The notes beneath the pieces were generated by a model, which worked only from the letters and a program-made list of their open reading frames with translations, did not search any database and was not told the origin of the DNA. A stretch of 12,836 nucleotides of DNA, from the NCBI GenBank assembly GCA_021545665.1, contig JAJRTX010000011.1:1-12836 (forward strand), written 5' to 3'. Below, in pieces: positions 1-6,626 of this stretch. The position numbers and the translations under genes are program-made. Positions within the stretch are counted from its first letter, which is position 1. Each line of letters begins with the position of its first letter. The DNA is from Zetaproteobacteria bacterium. Lineage in GTDB: Bacteria > Pseudomonadota > Zetaproteobacteria > Mariprofundales > Mariprofundaceae.

Positions 1-982
1 ACTTCTTCCGGTATTTTGAGTTGATGCGCGTTTTCTCGACCAGCTTGAAGGACGGACAGAAGTGGTTCTGATAGAGCGACCACTCATTGGCATAGAGGTC
101 GTTGATCATTGGAACCAACTCAGGTTGATCGAGTCGATCATAGCCAAGCAGTTGGCGGACGTGCGACCAGTTCTTCTGTTCAACATGGGCGTTATCATTC
201 TTTTTGTATGGCCGTGAGCGAGTAAAAGAAACGACCTTTGGCCGGTCTGTGAAGTAGCGCAGCAGATGATGGTTGAGGAACTCACTTCCGTTATCGCAGT
301 TGAATCCTTTCAGGGTAAAGGGGATGTGATTCTCGATATCCTTGATTTGATCCAGGACGCCAATAGAGCCCTTTCCCCATGTCGCCCGGTTCTCCGTCCA
401 AGTGGTCAGGATGTCTGTAAAGGTAAGCGACCACACGAATTCCCCGGAAATGCTGTTGCCGCAGTGGGCCACTGTGTCGGCCTCAACAAAGCCGGGTTGC
501 GTGACATCCCAGTGGTGTGTTCGGATCGGGATCTGGTTGCGCAGCAATGTTCCCGGTCTGGTCATACAGCGCCCTTTGTGCAGCTTCATTCGCACCGGTT
601 GCAGTGCGCGGTCGATGCTGGCCGCACTGATCGTCAGCAGCAGTTTTCTTGTTTTCGTGGTCAACGGTTCAAATGTCTTGCCATAGAATGGTAGCCACAA
701 CCTGATTGCGCTCACCAGCTTCTTTGAACACATCTGATCGCTGGCAAACCAGATTCGCTTCAACGCTGTTAGAAACTCGTTGCCACGATAGACGGGCTTT
801 CTGCCAACATGTCGCTTCGATGATCCCGATGGCGGGTGATTAAGGATGCGCACAGCGTACTTGCGGTTGTAGCCGCAAACCGAACAGAACTCGTCCAGTA
901 TCACCCCCTTGGCAACACGATTTGCTCGCCGGTAACGACGTACAATTGCATGAAGGTAAACTCGATTCTCTTTCTTGCCCAT
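1..982 (-). CDS. DDE (integrase-core) transposase, C-terminus cut by window edge
   Basis: The frame is open without a stop for 327 residues from an ATG at 982 to the left edge. The N-terminal ~90 residues are basic and helical, starting MGKKENRVYLHA, and probably form the DNA-binding helix-turn-helix region. The catalytic core follows. The likely triad is D169 (in VEADTVAHCG), D230 (in NCDNGSEF) and E268 (in KNDNAHVEQKN), with 37 residues between the second Asp and the Glu, as expected for an rve/DDE fold. The start is supported by a strong ribosome-binding site at 990-996. The gene looks intact in the part seen, so the element may be active. Function as transposase is firm; the family name is less sure. 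Confidence 0.9.
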   Translation of the reverse strand, partial: MGKKENRVYLHAIVRRYRRANRVAKGVILDEFCSVCGYNRKYAVRILNHPPSGSSKRHVGRKPVYRGNEFLTALKRIWFASDQMCSKKLVSAIRLWLPFYGKTFEPLTTKTRKLLLTISAASIDRALQPVRMKLHKGRCMTRPGTLLRNQIPIRTHHWDVTQPGFVEADTVAHCGNSISGEFVWSLTFTDILTTWTENRATWGKGSIGVLDQIKDIENHIPFTLKGFNCDNGSEFLNHHLLRYFTDRPKVVSFTRSRPYKKNDNAHVEQKNWSHVRQLLGYDRLDQPELVPMINDLYANEWSLYQNHFCPSFKLVEKTRINSKYRKK

Positions 983-989
983 ATTAAAG

Positions 990-996
990 CCTCCTT
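990..996 (-). promoter_or_regulatory. Shine-Dalgarno site of the transposase
   Basis: On the minus strand AAGGAGG lies 7 bases before the ATG at 982. It is a near-consensus site that fixes the transposase start. It overlaps the inner edge of the inner direct repeat. Confidence 0.7.
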
Positions 997-1066
997 TCGG
1001 TTACTTTTAATATGAGGCAACGATCCCTGTTTCGCTATCCCTTCGGTTACATTTTTTGTGAGGCAA
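996..1066. repeat. Two 25-bp direct repeats, 46-bp period, at the IS end
   Basis: Copy A is at 996-1020 and copy B at 1042-1066. They match at 21 of 25 positions. Both begin TTCGGTTAC and both end TGAGGCAA; the 8 bases between these blocks differ at four positions and are AT-rich. The 46-bp period is a little over four helical turns. They lie between the transposase start and the IS edge, so the likely role is paired transposase binding at the element end. This role is inferred from position. Confidence 0.75.
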
Positions 1067-1112
1067 TGCGCACACTGAGGTAAACAAGTACTGAACTTCT
1101 CATCAGGCTATT

Positions 1113-1141
1113 ATTATAAAGAACTCCGAGATAACAGGCAA
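1113..1141 (-). promoter_or_regulatory. Sigma70-like promoter reading into the IS
   Basis: Minus strand: TTGCCT (-35, 1136-1141), a 17-bp spacer, and a perfect TATAAT (-10, 1113-1118). It lies between the pilX stop and the IS end and points left. It could serve a gene formerly next to pilX or now drive the transposase. A 37-codon frame (1047-1160) crosses it and is probably not a gene. Confidence 0.5.
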
Positions 1142-1171
1142 TCCCGGCACCAAACTCCATAAGTCATTAAG

Positions 1172-2095
1172 CTACCTAATAACCGATCGGATCATATGCA
1201 TTGGTTTTCCATCCGCATAGCCAATGGCATAGGCCACTATACTGTAGCCACTCAACCATTTACCTGTATTCGCATCACATGCCTGAGCAGTGCTATACTT
1301 GTCACCACTCACATTATTATTTTCATCACAAGGGCAACTCGGCGTGGATGAACAGTCTGAAGGCGCTATTCCTCCGTATGGTCTGGATGGATCTGGATCA
1401 AGCGGGAAGATTTCTATATCCTTATTTGCATCAGTAATATCCCCTGCCGTTAGCCAGACCACCGCTCCATTGGTGGGAATGTCGGTGCCAACCACAGGCG
1501 TACTCGGATGCGGCAACGGTGGGATGCTAGGCGTAATTGTGCCGATTGATGAGATATCTAGTTTAATATAGCGGGGCAAACTGACACTAATATGATGCAT
1601 GACAGGCTCATTACGGGCGGATGGTGCCAGAGTGATATCAATGCAGTTTGAGTATGTGGCCGCACTCTGCAGGCACACAAAACGATTGCTCATCGGTGAA
1701 TTGTCAAAATACATTACCTGACCAGAAGTGCCGGCAACCGAACTGTCACTGATGGCTGTAGGGCCCGGATCCCACAAATATCCAGCCAACTCACTCCAAT
1801 CGCCAAGTGTGTCAGCATTAGCTGGTGTAAGAGGCTCCAAAAACGGGGTGGTTCCTGAATATTTGTAACTATCGAATTCAGCATCATTGCGTAAAGCCCA
1901 CGCCATATAATGGAGGGCTGTTTCAGCATAATAATATGCCTCAGTTGAATTCTGTGCTGAAGCACTGATCTGGGTAGACGAGCGCCCGACAAAATACATA
2001 GCGACAGAAAATAGCGTCAGTAAAGACAGCAAAACCAGCGAAGTAGCCAGAACAAAACCCCGTTCACTGTTTAAATTTGATCTACGAATTATCAT
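1172..2095 (-). CDS. pilX: PilX-like minor pilin (type IV pilus assembly)
   Basis: This is a 307-residue class III-type prepilin. A short leader ending ERG is followed by F-V-L-A-T and a ~20-residue hydrophobic helix (about 14-36), with the PilX_N-like stretch ending in YYYAETAL. The +5 residue is Thr, not Glu, as is common in PilX/GspK-type tip pilins, which do not need Glu5 for filament packing. The C-terminal half is a soluble domain with six cysteines (two around 142-152, four around 255-280) that could form disulfides in the periplasm. It starts 2 bases after the pilW stop and is last in the four-gene minor pilin operon. PilX-like proteins join the priming/tip complex, usually with PilY1. 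Assignment rests on the N-terminus and gene order; the C-terminal domain is not recognised. Confidence 0.82.
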   Translation of the reverse strand: MIIRRSNLNSERGFVLATSLVLLSLLTLFSVAMYFVGRSSTQISASAQNSTEAYYYAETALHYMAWALRNDAEFDSYKYSGTTPFLEPLTPANADTLGDWSELAGYLWDPGPTAISDSSVAGTSGQVMYFDNSPMSNRFVCLQSAATYSNCIDITLAPSARNEPVMHHISVSLPRYIKLDISSIGTITPSIPPLPHPSTPVVGTDIPTNGAVVWLTAGDITDANKDIEIFPLDPDPSRPYGGIAPSDCSSTPSCPCDENNNVSGDKYSTAQACDANTGKWLSGYSIVAYAIGYADGKPMHMIRSVIR

Positions 2096-2097
2096 GA

Positions 2098-2763
2098 CTA
2101 GTTCCTCGGCCAGGTTTTGAAAGATAATATCATATTTTTACCTTTCCGCTCTTCGTCTGCATAGGCGGAATTCAATGTCACCGTCCATACTCCGGATGCC
2201 GAGGAAACAGTCATGCCATTCGTTGTATCCAGATCGCGGATCAATTCCTCAAACTTATACACACAAGGGTCTGGCCTGAGCCAGTAAATTCGGTCATTAC
2301 TGGTGCGCTGATATTGGAATACTCCTGTATTTCCATCCTGATCCTGATAGGTCAGTGTTTTTGAATTTGCGTCCCAATAGGGATAATAAGGAAAGCTGGC
2401 CGGGTAATTTAATGGCTTGCTTACGCTCTTGTTATTGGGTGTTTTACAAACACCAACAGGTTTGCGGCCACCGTTCTCAAGATCAGCGGGAAAAGATGGC
2501 GACGGTGCTGAATCCGCAACAGACTCGCGCAAATCCGCCTGCATCATTTGTGTTGCCAGATACAAGTCGCCCATGCGCTCGGTGCGGGAAGAGAGTGCAG
2601 TCGATGTTCTGCTATATGAAATAAATACAGCGGTAATGCCAGCCAGAACAATGAGCCCCATAACCATACTGACCATCAACTCAATCAGGGTGAAACCGCG
2701 TTCCCGCTCCTGAAGTTGCAAACACGGCATATGTCGGAGAAAGTGATTGTTCACAGTATTCAT
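2098..2763 (-). CDS. pilW: PilW-like minor pilin
   Basis: This is a 221-residue prepilin. A 23-residue leader ending RERG precedes the processing site and the FTLIELMVSMVMG helix, with Glu at +5 as needed for PilD processing/methylation and assembly. The segment after the helix (SYSRTSTALSSRTERMGDL) and the later MQADLRES fit the PilW/GspJ pattern. The rest is a soluble globular domain with a possible Cys pair (CKTP and DPC). Its start overlaps the pilV stop by 4 bases (ATGA), implying translational coupling. In known systems PilW works with FimU, PilV and PilX as the pilus tip/priming complex. Confidence 0.85.
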   Translation of the reverse strand: MNTVNNHFLRHMPCLQLQERERGFTLIELMVSMVMGLIVLAGITAVFISYSRTSTALSSRTERMGDLYLATQMMQADLRESVADSAPSPSFPADLENGGRKPVGVCKTPNNKSVSKPLNYPASFPYYPYWDANSKTLTYQDQDGNTGVFQYQRTSNDRIYWLRPDPCVYKFEELIRDLDTTNGMTVSSASGVWTVTLNSAYADEERKGKNMILSFKTWPRN

Positions 2764-3248
2764 TGTACGACCGTTAAGTGTGTCAAGAAGACAGAACGCG
2801 CCGCGCCCTTATGCGACCATGAAACGGTCACCACTTTGGTCATCGGCTTAAGGGTCAGGCCCTTTGATTCAAAACGCTGAAATTTACTCAGATTCGATGG
2901 CAGAGGTCCTTTGGCCCAGGTACTACTGGCAACTACGGTATAGGTCATGGATACACCTGTTGTGGGTGTGCAGGTAGCACTTGCTGAAGTCGATGTGCCT
3001 GGCACCAATACACAGTTTGAATCTATTGATGGCGCAAAATCCTTTTTATCGTGCTGCCAGAATTCCAGAACCTGTTCGGCCAGATGCACAGCACTCAAGC
3101 GCTCGCGGGATTGCTGGCCGTTATCAATAATTGAGATCGCGAAGCTGCCAAGTGACATGAGAGCCACTGAAACAATGATCAGTGCGATCAGAATTTCTAT
3201 CAGGGTAAACCCAGCTCCTGCAATATCGAACCTCATTCTCTTGATCAT
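2760..3248 (-). CDS. pilV: PilV-like minor pilin
   Basis: This is a 162-residue prepilin. A 13-residue leader ending AGAG is followed by FTLIEILIALIIVSVALMSL with Glu at +5. After the helix comes the PilV/GspI-type stretch with HLAEQVLEFW. Two cysteines (SNC and ATC) could form a disulfide in the globular domain. Start and stop overlap the neighbouring pilin genes by 4 bases on both sides, so it is translated as part of a coupled operon. Role: minor pilin of the assembly-priming complex. A type II secretion GspI is the main alternative; the PilX-type last gene and absence of gsp genes favour a pilus. Confidence 0.85.
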   Translation of the reverse strand: MIKRMRFDIAGAGFTLIEILIALIIVSVALMSLGSFAISIIDNGQQSRERLSAVHLAEQVLEFWQHDKKDFAPSIDSNCVLVPGTSTSASATCTPTTGVSMTYTVVASSTWAKGPLPSNLSKFQRFESKGLTLKPMTKVVTVSWSHKGAARSVFLTHLTVVQ

Positions 3249-3748
3249 TGCAGATATGCCCTGCCGATGATGTTCATCTTTATCACTTTACTATTACCTG
3301 ACGCTGTTAATGTAATTTTGCCGGAATTCATTGTTCCGCGACTGGTAAACGTCCGTGTGATAGTAGGCGAAATGGAGAGACTATCGGAAAACTGGTTATA
3401 GCTGATTACATTATTCTTACAGGGGCCACAGCTTCCCGTTGTATCGGCATCAAAAATATAGGCGATTGAACTAAAGGTAATTTTTACGCTTCTGTTCTCC
3501 GCGACAGCGAGGTTCCTTGCCTGTTTTAAATGCACCAGCAATGAACTTGTCGCATTACTCACGGCCTGCTGTTGCTTCCAGCTGGAAAAAGCTGGTATGC
3601 CAATGGTGGCAAGAATACCGATAATCACAATCACAATCATCATCTCGAGTAGCGTGAAACCACGTTGTGTTTTGCAATTATACAACAGATGAAAAACTCC
3701 GGCTTGCCTGACATTGTCTCTTCGACTTAGATTCGGCTTAATGCGCAT
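3245..3748 (-). CDS. fimT: FimT/FimU (GspH-like) minor pilin, first gene of the operon
   Basis: A prepilin site TQRG before FTLLEMMIVIVIIGILATIGIPAF marks the mature start, with Glu at +5. The downstream LKQARNLAVAENRSV is typical of the GspH/FimT family. A CxxC-type pair (SCGPC) lies in the globular domain. The start is uncertain. The ATG at 3748 (given here) makes a ~30-residue leader and overlaps the divergent PBP1a start by 8 bp. ATGs at 3757 and 3808 are also in frame. A TTG at 3685, with GGAG upstream, would give a normal 9-residue leader and no overlap. It is coupled to pilV by an ATGA overlap. Family assignment is firm; the exact 5' end is not. Confidence 0.8.
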   Translation of the reverse strand: MRIKPNLSRRDNVRQAGVFHLLYNCKTQRGFTLLEMMIVIVIIGILATIGIPAFSSWKQQQAVSNATSSLLVHLKQARNLAVAENRSVKITFSSIAYIFDADTTGSCGPCKNNVISYNQFSDSLSISPTITRTFTSRGTMNSGKITLTASGNSKVIKMNIIGRAYLQ

Positions 3749-6131
3749 CTTCTCCATTATCGCGAAAATTCTTCTCTCCTTAACTATGTTTACTGTGATA
3801 GGTGTCACAATTGGCTATCTGATTTTTTCCAGTAACCTGCCTAAACTTAGCATTCTTTCAGATTATCAGCCACCTTTGGTCAGCCGCGTTTATAACACCA
3901 ATGGCGACCTTATCGCTGAATATGCCGATGAACACCGTATACGCACCCCTTTCAATAAAATCCCTAAACAACTTCGGGATGCCTTCCTTGCAGCTGAGGA
4001 TCAGCAATTTTATGAACACCCCGGCATTAACCCGGCACGCATTCTATCTGCTGCCCTGGCCAATCTTCGCGCCGGACATACGGTTCAGGGCGGTTCAACA
4101 ATTACCCAGCAGGTGGCAAAAAATTTCCTGCTCTCTCCGGAACGTTCTTATACGCGCAAGATTCGTGAAGTGATCCTTGCCTACCGCATTGAAAAAGCTT
4201 TTTCCAAAGATGACATCCTTTATCTGTATCTAAATCATATTTATCTGGGACGCGGAGCATATGGAGTGGCTTCTGCAGCCTGGCGCTATTTTCACAAACA
4301 GTTGGATGAATTGACTCTGGCGGAATGCGCCATGATTGCCGGACTTCCCAAAGCACCAGGTAAATATGCGCCGCATATTAACCCTGAAAAAGCAATGCAA
4401 CGCCGCAATACCATTTTACATCTGATGCAGCGTAGCGGCTTTGCAACTGCGCAAGCTGTTGCCAGTGCTCGGGAAGAAAGATTAACCATTACACCACTGG
4501 ATACCCCACTTCTTACCAATGCCTATGCTGACCAGGTGCTTCGTCAACTGACAGATCGCTTCGGCGTAAAAACACTGCGCCGACAAGGGCTAACCATAAT
4601 CGTTCCCTATGACCCTGTTGCTGAAAAATATGCTGTTCGGGCAGTACGCCATGGCGTACTAAATCTTGAGCAACGTCAATATTACCGCTACCCCATCCAT
4701 CATGCAGTAAAGGAAAGAGCTGAATTGCTGGCCGAGTGGGCGGAAAGACGCAAAGACAAACCGGCAGCTCCGTCAACAGATGAACTCATCCCGGCACTGG
4801 TTGAAAAAGTGTATAGAAATGGTGATCTTACGGTCAATGATGGCAGCAATCAATGGCGACTTAAGAAACCCAAATGGGCATGGAAATCTTTGTCTGATTA
4901 CAAAAAAGAAGGCTTGGCTAAAGAAGCTCTGGCAACGCTGGGAAAACGACCCCGCAGATGGATCATAGGTGATGAAGTCCGTCTGCAGGGCACTGCTGAT
5001 AACAAGGTTCGTCTATCACAGGACCCGTCCATTGAATCAGCACTGTATGCCATTGATCTGGAGCGCGGCACTGTATTGGCACGGGTTGGAGGTTTCGATT
5101 ACAAACTTGGCGGCTTTGATCGTGTGCGTCAGGCTGAGAGACAACCCGGCAGCGCCTTTAAACCCCTGTTATATGCATCACTGATTGGCGCTGGCTCCAC
5201 CCCGGCATCCATCATTATGGATACACCTGTAGTATTTGAAAACCGTCAGGAAGGTGAATTCTGGCGCCCGGAGAACTACAAGGGTAAATTTGCCGGACCA
5301 GTCACTTTACGCGATGCTCTGGAGCATTCGCGTAATCTTGCATCAATTAAAGTATTACAAAATGTAGGCATTAAAAACTTTCTCCGGGAACTCAGAAACT
5401 ATCCATTGAACCGTGAATTTCCCGCTCAACTTGCTCTGGCGTTGGGTGCCGCCGAAGTCACACCCGAGGCTTTGATTGACTCCTATGCAATCATGGCAAG
5501 TCAGGGCGAAAAGTGGAAACCTATCACTATTCAGCAAGTTCAGGATCGTAATGGCAGGACATTATACCGATCAGTAGCCGGTAACCGCTGCCAGATATGC
5601 CATGTCAATCCTGTCATGGCCATTAATAATTCCATGCAGCCAGCAGAACAGGTGCTCGACCCGGTTGATGCTTTCCTGATTACCAACATGATGAAAGGCA
5701 TCATTGAACGTGGAACAGGCAGGCGCGCACGCGCACTGAATCGGCCGGCAGCTGGCAAAACAGGCACGACCAACAAACAGGTGGACGCCTGGTTTATCGG
5801 TTACACCCCGCAGATTTTGACCGGTGTCTGGAGCGGACGAGACACGCCGACTCCGATGGGGCGCAGTGAGACAGGAGCCCGGGCTGCCTTGCCAACATGG
5901 CTGGAAGCCATGAAAGGCTTTCACAAGGGTAAAAAGAAAAAGGATTTTATACCGCCTGATGGCATAGAATGGGCGGTCATCGACCCGAAAACCGGCCTGT
6001 TACCAGGGCCTGATACGGAGAACATTTTCCTTGAGGCATTCCGTGCTGGCACGGTGCCAACCGAAGAATCTCCCGCCACAAAAGCAATATCTGAAAAGGG
6101 TGATAAGCGATTCTTCGAATTGGGACTTTAG
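3741..6131 (+). CDS. mrcA: Penicillin-binding protein 1A (bifunctional peptidoglycan synthase)
   Basis: This is a 796-residue class A PBP that polymerises lipid II into glycan and cross-links the peptides in the periplasm. A cytoplasmic stub and one membrane helix occupy about 4-30. The GT51 glycosyltransferase follows, with catalytic Glu86 in AAEDQQFYEH, then GGSTITQQVAKN and IYLGRGAYG. An OB-like linker precedes the transpeptidase with SAFK (nucleophile S471), SRN (S530) and KTGT (K673). All key residues are present and length is normal. A C617-x-x-C620-H621 motif lies in the linker before KTGT. I chose the ATG at 3741; a TTG at 3714 would add 9 residues, and neither has a strong ribosome-binding site. 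It diverges from the minor pilin operon. Confidence 0.93.
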   Translation: MRIFSIIAKILLSLTMFTVIGVTIGYLIFSSNLPKLSILSDYQPPLVSRVYNTNGDLIAEYADEHRIRTPFNKIPKQLRDAFLAAEDQQFYEHPGINPARILSAALANLRAGHTVQGGSTITQQVAKNFLLSPERSYTRKIREVILAYRIEKAFSKDDILYLYLNHIYLGRGAYGVASAAWRYFHKQLDELTLAECAMIAGLPKAPGKYAPHINPEKAMQRRNTILHLMQRSGFATAQAVASAREERLTITPLDTPLLTNAYADQVLRQLTDRFGVKTLRRQGLTIIVPYDPVAEKYAVRAVRHGVLNLEQRQYYRYPIHHAVKERAELLAEWAERRKDKPAAPSTDELIPALVEKVYRNGDLTVNDGSNQWRLKKPKWAWKSLSDYKKEGLAKEALATLGKRPRRWIIGDEVRLQGTADNKVRLSQDPSIESALYAIDLERGTVLARVGGFDYKLGGFDRVRQAERQPGSAFKPLLYASLIGAGSTPASIIMDTPVVFENRQEGEFWRPENYKGKFAGPVTLRDALEHSRNLASIKVLQNVGIKNFLRELRNYPLNREFPAQLALALGAAEVTPEALIDSYAIMASQGEKWKPITIQQVQDRNGRTLYRSVAGNRCQICHVNPVMAINNSMQPAEQVLDPVDAFLITNMMKGIIERGTGRRARALNRPAAGKTGTTNKQVDAWFIGYTPQILTGVWSGRDTPTPMGRSETGARAALPTWLEAMKGFHKGKKKKDFIPPDGIEWAVIDPKTGLLPGPDTENIFLEAFRAGTVPTEESPATKAISEKGDKRFFELGL

Positions 6132-6141
6132 CTCTAGGAGT

Positions 6142-6151
6142 CTGTCGACAG
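6142..6151. repeat. Perfect 10-bp palindrome in the mrcA/phhB convergent gap
   Basis: CTGTCGACAG lies 10 bases after the PBP1a stop in the 61-bp gap between convergent genes. Flanking bases add only partial pairing and there is no T-run, so it is a poor intrinsic terminator on either strand. Function unknown. Confidence 0.35.
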
Positions 6152-6192
6152 CCCCTCTTGCCTGTCACCCCAGGGTACCTTCTCTCTCAAGC

Positions 6193-6537
6193 TCAATTCA
6201 CCTTGAGGTAATTCACCTTGGCTGCCATAATGAAATCATTCGCATGCAGACCGCTAATTTTATGTGTAAAAAAAACCACTGTGCAGTAACCCCAGCCATA
6301 ACTGATATCGGGATGATGGTTTTCAACTTCCGAAACTTCTCCCACCTGCAACGCAAAGCTCTGCGCCTGCATAAAATTGGGAAAAGTGAATGTGCGACAT
6401 AGTTTTGTCGCAGTTTCATTTAATTCCCATCCAGTTACAGACACCAGCATGGTCTGCGCCTCAGCACTCTTCATTGGTGACATGCCCCCCAGACAAGGTA
6501 TACATGATTGATTCTGCAGTTTTTGCTTCAAAGTCAT
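6193..6537 (-). CDS. phhB: Pterin-4a-carbinolamine dehydratase
   Basis: This 114-residue protein dehydrates 4a-hydroxytetrahydrobiopterin to quinonoid dihydropterin, normally recycling the cofactor of phenylalanine hydroxylase. The family signature is clear: EVENHHPD (H74, H75, P76), then a tryptophan at 82, H92 and a closing HANDFIMAA with D101. The N-terminal CxxC (C12-C15) matches the Cys-containing N-terminus of many proteobacterial homologues. The ATG at 6537 is preferred over a GTG at 6543 because GAGG lies 7 bases before it. The last codons contain a 10-base direct repeat (15-base period), giving KVNYLKVN. No phenylalanine hydroxylase gene is in the window, so its partner is unknown. 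Confidence 0.9.
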   Translation of the reverse strand: MTLKQKLQNQSCIPCLGGMSPMKSAEAQTMLVSVTGWELNETATKLCRTFTFPNFMQAQSFALQVGEVSEVENHHPDISYGWGYCTVVFFTHKISGLHANDFIMAAKVNYLKVN

Positions 6538-6626
6538 ACACACACCTCAATCAATGATCCTTAAGCATATATTAAAAAATACGAGCCAGGCTTTCTAATC
6601 AGAACCAGCACCCCTAACTCTTCCAA

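Larger units (their letters stand above)
1..1070 (-). mobile_element. Insertion sequence, one end plus most of its transposase (truncated by window edge)
   Basis: The segment contains a DDE transposase gene reading left and, beyond its start codon, a non-coding end with two 25-bp direct repeats. The boundary near 1066-1070 is inferred from the last base of the outer repeat. The other end, its inverted repeat and any target duplication lie outside the window. The protein resembles integrase-core transposases often filed under IS481/ISNCY/IS1202-like groups; I cannot assign a named element. The IS sits about 100 bp downstream of pilX, in the same orientation as the pilin operon. Confidence 0.8.

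Noticed and set aside
266..694. 142-codon plus-strand open frame starting with MMVEELTSV
   Set aside because: It is antisense to the transposase, whose frame carries the DDE motifs and a good ribosome-binding site; the plus-strand product shows no recognisable motif.
1047..1160. 37-codon minus-strand frame just after pilX as a truncated pilY1 or new small gene
   Set aside because: No PilY1-like signal peptide, a strong -10 box lies inside it, and it ends within the IS by chance.
1113..1160. Weak hairpin (CCGGGA/TCTCGG) after pilX as an operon terminator
   Set aside because: Contains a G-U pair and a 10-base loop, and no proper T-run follows.
1172..3748. Type II secretion pseudopilins GspH-I-J-K
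   Set aside because: Gene order is similar, but the last protein has a PilX-type N-terminus and no GspK-type domain, and no gsp genes are near.
6559..6600. Terminator after cimA (short GCC/GGC pairing plus T-run)
   Set aside because: The stem is only about three pairs, too weak to call.
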